From: Trichomonas vaginalis G3 | Lineage: Eukaryota; Parabasalia; Trichomonadida; Trichomonadidae | Reading direction: 5' to 3' | Length of the DNA stretch: 64,000 nucleotides | Assembly (NCBI RefSeq): GCF_026262505.1 | Contig: NC_067205.1 | Span: 24,089,585 to 24,153,584 of the forward strand | Shown here: one piece after another, positions 57,539-64,000 of the stretch | Layout: every line of letters begins with the position of its first letter | Position numbering within the stretch: the stretch's first letter is position 1 | Position numbers and translations under genes: made by a program | Notes under the pieces: generated by a model | What the model was told of the DNA's origin: nothing | The model's database searches: none | Seen by the model: only the letters and a program-made list of their open reading frames with translations

Positions 57539-59812
57539 GATACCCTTACATTGCGTAGTTAGAAAGAGAATATGATATTGTCATGATTGCTAAAGTTTTA
57601 GGCTCCAGAAATGAATATACATCAAACTGAAACAATTGATAAATTGAATGAACTTTTGAGAGGTTCTCAAATAAAAAAAATTATCTAATTTTTTACAATA
57701 TTACTATTATTTTATCCACATATGTATATATAGTAATTTGAGAAAACTTTTAGGAAAAAATAAGTTTAATAAAAATCTGAATTTTACTTGTTGTGGGATT
57801 GTTATTAATTGACACTCCAGACGTATTACTAATAGTTATGCGTATGCAATTAAAGTATTTCTGATGGACAAAATGTGAGATTTATATCAGATAATTCATT
57901 TCTACTATTAAGTTATTCATTTATGAGTTTGCACTTATTCGCACTAAATAAATAACTATTAAAAATTGTTTTAATTAATTGACACCATATAATAGAGTGA
58001 ATTTTGTTTGATCAAACAACAATAGATGATAGATATAAAGCCAAGAAACTTGCTATTAATATGCTCTACTTGCTATTTCAATGTAAGTATGATATTTTCT
58101 AAATGTTTCGTTCAGATAACTTAGATATATTAGTCAAAATTTGAAATTTTAATAGCACATATATTAAAAATAATTATTATTCATAAAAGATTAATGAAAT
58201 AGTAAAAAAAATCAATCAAATTATAAAAATACAACATTTAGAAGAATTCTTATTATCCTTCAAAAAGTCAGTATTTCTGCTGTAATTTTCTACAACATGT
58301 GTAGTTATTGCACTTTGTCTATGGATTTGTATATATGTTATATATAAATTATATATCTAAACTGCCCATAAGTGCAATTTTTATATAAATTGTTTATTTC
58401 TTTAACAATTTCATATGAAATATGCTTTTTAAGCGTATCAAAGCTGTGTTCTTAATGTGCATGGATATATCAAGAAAAATGTCGAAAAAAAATGTGAATT
58501 CACAAATTCACTGAATTTTCACTGTTTTTTGAATTTTGCTACAGCACTAATATTAAATAATACTAAAATCTTCTGTCTTTGTAAAAGAATAAATTCTGAC
58601 AAAAAGTGCTCGTTTAAATTTAATGATCATCTGTATGACTAAGTGGTAAAAAGTGTTTATGACCAAAAAAGGGTTACATGCTTAGTCTATTTTTCTGACA
58701 GGATACTCTAGATTTACATGATCTCTATTTCATATCTCCGTTTTTAGATTCTTCGACAGATTTTATGATAGAAAACCAAGATTAACAAATTTCCGGCATG
58801 TTAATGAAGAAATCTGCAGCTACCCTCAATATTATTTCAATAATCAGTATCGTTTCTCTTACAATTTATTTTTTTCTCAATAATTTAACAAGAAATAACA
58901 ATACACACTTGGTTTTACGTATAAAAGCTAAGTGTCGAACTTAATCAACTTTACTTACTTAGCAAATGAATATTTTTGTGGTTGCGAGTTCTGAATGCTG
59001 AAGTTTTAGATTTCTCTATAAATGATATCATTGCACTTACAATGTTGTTCCAGCCTATCGCATAAATCATAGAAAATCCAAAAAAAAAAATAATATAAAG
59101 AAAATTCATGTCATGAAGTTCAAAAAATACCGTGTAACATTAAAATTTGTTATGCATAATACATTTTAGCTATTATTGATTTTTTTTAATTTTCGAGAAA
59201 TTGAATGGTGAGTCCGATAGAGAAATTTTTAAAAATCCTAGTGCCTCATAGAAGTAATTTCCCTCGTCTCCCATACTTCCAAATGTATGCATATGACATA
59301 AACTTTTATGCATTACACAAATGGCCAATAATATCTATAGAGTAAAAAATTAGAAATTTAATTTTTTTATATGATAGTTATATTTCAGATTTGCGAGCGT
59401 AACTTTTTTCTCCATGGCATACTTGTTTTAAGAGCAAATGATCAAAATCGTCCTTCAATTATTGAAGGAGCTGATATCTTTTGAAAATTGAATTGAAAGG
59501 GTATTCAATTTTCAAATTTCCTCTCAATTTTGGAAACATATCAACTCTATGAATTAACAATTATGTGCCTTCACAGTTTATCAGTCATATAAGGTGCTTA
59601 TAAAGAAAAAAGTTACGCTCGCAAAATATGTTTTTATATAGATTTCACATAAAATAATTATGTAATTTCTAAAAAGAATATTTTTGTTCTTGGATATTAA
59701 AGTGTATTGTAGTTTAAAAAGTTTTAAATATGTTGCTAAAATTTCAGGTTTATAGCTCATGTCTAGCATGACTTCTTCGTATGCGCAAAAAATCTGACAC
59801 GTAAGGGTATCC
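57539..59812. mobile_element. Non-autonomous TTAA-flanked element
   Basis: 2274 bp with inverted ends GGATACCCTTAC...GTAAGGGTATCC (12 bp), flanked by TTAA (57535-57538 and 59813-59816). The uninterrupted target is seen in Maverick A near 7366 (GAACTTTAAGAAACT). TTAA targets are typical of piggyBac-type transposons, but the ends do not look like classical piggyBac ends. It has no transposase; only short ORFs (58457-58642 and 59581-59769) that I do not trust. It inserted next to the deleted 157-residue gene of Maverick C. Confidence 0.8.
59390..59625. repeat. 22-bp inverted repeat, possible nested MITE
   Basis: TTTGCGAGCGTAACTTTTTT and two more bases at 59390-59411 are repeated inverted at 59604-59625. 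The pair encloses about 190 bp without an ORF. It could be a small MITE inside the TTAA element. No target duplication is visible. Confidence 0.6.
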
Positions 59813-59820
59813 TTAAGAAA

Positions 59821-60189
59821 TTAATGATTATTTGAATTTATGATATCAATTATTTGATTTATTCTTTCTTCAATCTCTTCTATTCTTTTTGTTAAATCAT
59901 CAATTTTCATTAATGAGGTGATTCTTGATTGAGGAATAGATTTCAAACTAACCACCCCTTTTATTTTTGAAATTTTGAATCCATCAACTTTAAACATTTT
60001 ATTCAATTTACACGTTGTCAATTCTTCAAATAATTTTTTATTGTTAGCATAATAGTCATTAAATTCTTCAACAGATGAAAAAATTTTTATTTCAGTAATT
60101 GGTTTAACAACATTTATTTTTTGTTGAACATCTTCACTTTCATTAATTTCCTCCTCCTCTGTTTCATTTATTTTTAAAATTGGTTTCAT
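59821..60189 (-). CDS. Small acidic Maverick protein, full-length C copy
   Basis: 122 residues, homologue of 7423-7740 with the complete coiled-coil end (IEEIEERINQIIDIINSNNH). This copy shows the true length of the family. It begins MKPILKINETEEEEINESED. Intact. Confidence 0.7.
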   Translation of the reverse strand: MKPILKINETEEEEINESEDVQQKINVVKPITEIKIFSSVEEFNDYYANNKKLFEELTTCKLNKMFKVDGFKISKIKGVVSLKSIPQSRITSLMKIDDLTKRIEEIEERINQIIDIINSNNH

Positions 60190-60255
60190 TTATCATTAAA
60201 TAAAAATTAGAATATAAGTGATGAAATATATTTTTTAATTAATATTAAATCAGAA

Positions 60256-60492
60256 ATGGCGGCAGGATTCTTTAAAAAATTATGGGATGGAATTAAGAAA
60301 GCTGCGGGTTGGGTTTATAAAAAGATTATTAAACCCGTTGCAAACTTTTTGGCACCAGTAGCGAAAACGGCAGGAACTATCATAGGTGGAGTATTAGGTA
60401 CTAAAGCAGGTAATCCGGCGATGGGAGCACAAGCAGGTAACGCAGTTGGTGGAATAGCTGAAGGAATACTTAATAAAATAGGAGGTAGATAG
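60256..60492 (+). CDS. Small amphipathic glycine-rich protein, C copy
   Basis: 78 residues, one residue (Ile/Val near 65) different from the A protein at 7807-8043. Both copies are open while the large genes around them are broken, although short genes also have less room for lesions. Confidence 0.7.
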   Translation: MAAGFFKKLWDGIKKAAGWVYKKIIKPVANFLAPVAKTAGTIIGGVLGTKAGNPAMGAQAGNAVGGIAEGILNKIGGR

Positions 60493-60512
60493 TGGAAAAA
60501 TAAATATTATTT

Positions 60513-60728
60513 TTATCTTAGTATCGGTTGTAGTCTTTGATAAACTTTTTCTCCTTTATTTAATATTTCTCTTATTGGGGCAGCTTTTGGCGTTATTGAT
60601 TCAGCAACGTCACTAATTGCTTCTTTATTCTTAAATATCCAATTTGCTCCCTTCTTCAATGTTTCCCAAACTTTACTCGCTCCTCTTTTTACTCTATCCC
60701 ACAGTTTCTTAAATATACCTGCAGCCAT
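60513..60728 (-). CDS. Second small amphipathic protein, C copy
   Basis: 71 residues, MAAGIFKKLWDRVKRGASKV at the start, three or so residues different from the A copy at 8073-8288. Convergent with the preceding gene as in A. Confidence 0.65.
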   Translation of the reverse strand: MAAGIFKKLWDRVKRGASKVWETLKKGANWIFKNKEAISDVAESITPKAAPIREILNKGEKVYQRLQPILR

Positions 60729-60797
60729 AGTTGATTATTTCATCAAAATTAAAAATTCATTTTCATCTTTTAATTTTGATTTTTTATTTAATAATAA

Positions 60798-62436
60798 ATG
60801 ACGACTAACTATTTGGTGCCAAACACTAAACCGATTAATGGAAATGTATTTCATTCATTCGAAAAGATAAATGAAATATTCGCAAAGAATGACGGTAGAA
60901 GATATTATAGAGAACTTGAAAGTTCATGCTATGACTCTGATGCTCCATATTTTGATGATAAACAAACTCATTTAAGAATTACAAATCCGGCTCATGATGT
61001 GAACCAATTAGGTGACACATATATTAAACGCAAAGTTAAAGCAACTCTAGTTTCAAATAAAGCTTTCACATGTGATGCCGCTTTTAAATGCATGCGTTTA
61101 TTCGTTGGTTACAAATCATCAAATCAAAGCTTTAAACAATTAGAAGTAGAAACCGAAAGAGGTGATGCCGGTTATCTTCAGATGGATTGCGCCCGTGAAT
61201 CTTTCGCATTTGCAACATATAAACCAAAATCAGAAAGGAAAGTTAAAAAGTTTGTTCATTCGTTATATAATAATGTTCAAAAATATGATAACTCAGTATG
61301 TGGTAAATATATTGACCCTTCAGAAGTTTTCAAGAAGCAAATGAAGAAGTTGATGTCACTTTTGATATGATTATTCCGGTAAATGATTTGTTAGCATTTC
61401 AGGCGTTCGATGATTATCCTAAATCATTTGGTGAATCATTCTTAAATATTATGTTTTCAGGGATACTTTAGTATTTTGTCAGGTTGACCCGTTAAGAGTT
61501 GCTGATTTACAAAATTACGTTTATGAAAAGATAACTGATGAAAATTATGAAAAGATTATGAATCATGTTTATAAATATGATCGCAAATTCCAACAAATCG
61601 GACTTCCTGCCAAATTAATTACAAGCTTAGCCGCTACATCTGCTGACGCAACAGTTGATGACGTTATTATTTCATGCACAAAGATGGAAGTTTTAGAGGA
61701 TAAATGCATTACACCAGGATACGGTTTAATTGAAGAATCAGTTAAAGCAATACCACGTTTATTCAGTAAGGAAGATCCATTCATGATTCCAGCTCAACAT
61801 ATTGACGTTCGTTCACTAAATGGAGGTTGCATCACTCCTGAAGGTATTAGCTCAGATTTCTCATACGCTCTTCATAATGTTACAGATGTTGTGTTAACAT
61901 TTCCGAAGAATGCAATGCAAAGAACAGTTTTAGAAAATCCAATGCTTCGAGGTCTTCAGGTCACTATAGATTCCAGAAACTTCCCCGATCAAGCGATGAC
62001 CACAGTGGGCGACATATTCTTTACACGTATGCTTCAAGCTTCTGATTTAGATGGAGTGAATGAATGCACGGAAGAATACGAGGACTCATTAACTAGACCA
62101 CTGAATGATGATAATGGCACGCCATTAGCTAGAACATGGAAAGACCAAACTTCATTCTTATGCACTATTCCAGTTCAACGTGATGGAGCGGGTATATTCT
62201 TTGATGGATTAGAAACTTTCAACTCACAAGTTACAGTACAAGTGAAAGCTTATCCAATCATTCAGGGTGAAAATGACACTTACTGTTCAAAGGTGACAAA
62301 TCCTCCTCAGGTTTGGTTTACTAGGACTACATATTGGACATGGACACCGGATGAAGGTTTGAAATATCATCCAACAGGTACACCACCACAGTATAGAAGT
62401 TCATATGATGAAATATTGATGAATAGAAATGTTTAA
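60798..62436 (+). pseudogene. Probable major capsid protein gene of Maverick C (frameshifted)
   Basis: Starts at ataataaATG. It is open for 190 codons, past the site where A has its private lesion, then shows the same two frame breaks as A (after SEVF near 61332, and near 61460), and ends with a 292-codon open part. It has one codon more than A near 61980. Because both breaks are shared with A, they existed in the common ancestor, or are some form of recoding. Confidence 0.6.
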
Positions 62437-62460
62437 AATTATAAATTTATTTTTGATTAA

Positions 62461-63295
62461 ATGGATTTAAATTCATCCACCCCTTATGAAGAATTAGCAG
62501 GAGTATATAATACATACATAGATGATATGATTAATGAAGCATTGAGTGATAATAGAAATGCTCTATCTAAGGAAAAATTAATGAAAATTCCATATTCTGA
62601 ATGTTACTTAAATTCAATCACTGCAGCAATTGGTAAACAAATAAAGGTAAAACATTAACGATATTAAAACAAATTATCATTATTGCTAACACTTCCCCCA
62701 TTCACATGTGTTAATTTATATCAACCGTTCAGGTTCACCTTCAGATGATACATTTGAATCTTTAAAGCATTTAATCAAAATTCCAATTATTTATTTATCA
62801 CAAGAAGAAGCAGAAGATTATTTAAAAAACTTTTTAATGTATAAAGAATTATATAATACAATCAAGAAGCAAGGATTAGAGGATAAAATTATTGATAAAC
62901 AACGGGATGAATTATTTGAAACACTTTCTATTTCAAATTTTGATAGAGAATTTTTGCATTCACTCATTTTTCTAGATGATGCAGTGAAATCAAAACTAAT
63001 AACAAATGAGAAATCATATTTTAATCAGTTATTAACTCAATGTCGACACATTCAGTGTTCATTCTTCATGGCTGTTCAATATTTCAAAGCATTAAGCACA
63101 AACATTAAATCAAATCTATCAACCCTTTTCATTTTCAGTGGGTTTAGTCGTCAACAGTTGAACGTTATGCTTTATCAAGTGAATTTACCAATGAGCATTA
63201 ATGAACTTTACACACAATATCAGCAATTAGGTGAACATGGAAAAATAATAGTTGATTTAAATAAAGGAGTGTTAAATTTGATTAACTTTTTATAA
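62461..63295 (+). pseudogene. Packaging ATPase of Maverick C (frameshifted)
   Basis: Starts at gattaaATG, MDLNSSTPYEELAGVYNTYI, without the early lesion of A. One base is missing in the Walker A region (reads AAIGKQIKVKH), and another T is missing near 62699. From there a 195-codon frame runs to the end, where one more lost base replaces the last residues. It shares no lesion with the A copy. Confidence 0.8.
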
Positions 63296-63325
63296 TTAAT
63301 TTTTATTTTTTATTTATAATTAAAC

Positions 63326-64000
63326 ATGACAGAAATAGCAAATCTTCTACAGGTTCCATTAAAACAAGGAACAAACAAAAAGGGTGCATATAATAGAACT
63401 ATGAAAGTTCCTGATGGAATGAAAGAATTAGTTCATATTGTTGCTGGTCTTCAAAAAGATGTTAAACAAATGAGAAACGTTTTAACATTACCAGAAGCTC
63501 AAGCATATGCCAAACGTCATGGTCCAAATTGGGAAGCACACGAAGCAGACATTACGGGTCCAAATGGAAAACCTGATGGTATAAATGAAGTTTTCGTTAC
63601 TGATGGTCAAGGTAATATTAAAGTCATAAATGGTTATAAATTAACTGTAATCTGATTATCCTAAACGTAAAGCATATAATGAACGTTATCCTATGCAATT
63701 TGATGAAATGGAAAAGCTGTTAAACAATACATTGGTGAAGGTGAACATGGTCCAATTAATTCATACCGTCATAATCCATATTCTTATTTCAATGAAGAAT
63801 TAAATGCTATTGAAGAGGGACCTGATGGATTACCACGATATTCTAACCAGTTTTGATGGTCAATATGCAAATATTAGACCTGAAATTTCAGCTAAGAAAT
63901 TCTTTAAAGTTGCTTTAATTCGATCCAGTTTTCGCAAATGTTAAAGATGAACTTAAACAGCAATTCCAACCAATTATAGTAGCAAGAATTGCATCAGGTG
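63326..64000 (+). pseudogene. Asp/Gly-motif protein of Maverick C (frameshifted, partial)
   Basis: Homologue of the intact A gene 10881-11780. It matches up to KLTV near residue 108, where one extra A ends the frame at 63655. Further one-base differences are seen near 63704, 63851 and 63918, nearly all in short homopolymers. The gene runs past the window end. Four lesions in about 300 bp is unusually dense and raises the question of sequence quality here. Confidence 0.7.

Larger units (their letters stand above)
57072..64000. mobile_element. Maverick/Polinton C, left part (sister of Maverick A)
   Basis: Begins AGTAGTAGGATAGGATGGG, the same terminus as A. It lies in a host ankyrin gene. The region 59821-64000 matches 7375-11600 of A almost base for base, in the same order. 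It differs in the terminal region (C-type, with the MMSDIPR gene and no 126-residue gene) and has lost the 157-residue gene. The right end lies beyond the window. All its large genes are frameshifted. Confidence 0.92.

Noticed and set aside
58457-59769. Short ORFs in the TTAA element
   Set aside because: No recognisable motif, no start signal and a composition like the surrounding non-coding DNA.
1-64000. Bacterial or phage contamination suggested by the fibre and KilA-N genes
   Set aside because: The genes are inside elements with TIRs and target duplications in host DNA, next to Trichomonas-type genes.

Overview
The window looks like a piece of the Trichomonas vaginalis nuclear genome (or a very close relative). 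It is AT-rich and almost intron-free. It carries Maverick/Polinton elements, Tvmar1-type mariners, an ankyrin-repeat gene fragment and an S33-type hydrolase gene, the mixture for which that repeat-swollen parasite genome is known. The species call is inference; the element boundaries below are read directly from terminal repeats and target-site duplications.

Layout. 1-6274 is host DNA: an array of six large hairpins, a proline-rich gene with an in-frame stop, and a surface-protein-like gene split by a mariner that itself contains a second mariner. 6275-55743 is Maverick A (6-bp target duplication ATTTGA). Without its passengers A is about 20.5 kb. Passenger 1 (24164-31716) sits in A's DNA polymerase gene between 80-bp direct repeats. 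It has imperfect terminal inverted repeats, a dimeric ~270-bp minisatellite and a microsatellite, and it contains a 5.3-kb DDE transposon (24325-29656) with its own hairpin cluster. Passenger 2 (33190-54551) is a complete 21.4-kb Maverick of another lineage, B (target duplication TCTTT), inserted in another A gene. 55744-57071 is host again: a hydrolase gene and the last repeat of an ankyrin gene. 57072-64000 is the left part of Maverick C, a close relative of A, which broke the ankyrin gene and is itself interrupted by a 2.27-kb TTAA-flanked element.

How the genes work together. Both Maverick lineages carry a protein-primed type B DNA polymerase, a retroviral-type integrase, a packaging ATPase, a capsid gene and an appendage protein with a phage-like, histidine-rich tip, so they are virus-like elements that replicate, package and integrate. 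A also has a primase/SF3 helicase bracketed by inverted arrays of a ~125-bp GTCAC-rich repeat, a candidate origin or control region. Most A and C genes and several B genes begin at a T-rich tract followed by TAAATG, an architecture like poxvirus late promoters and unlike the host Inr.

Most exciting signal. Maverick B, and only B, is peppered with GC-rich mini-hairpins (4-6 bp stems, 3-nt loops, usually in pairs). They occupy sites that are empty in a second copy of the same sequence: one TIR has a pair and the other does not, and one repeat of the appendage gene carries a hairpin cluster that its sister repeats lack. They look like a tiny mobile double-hairpin family living inside a Maverick. 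Many genes carry one-base lesions, so all elements look decayed, although assembly error should be excluded.
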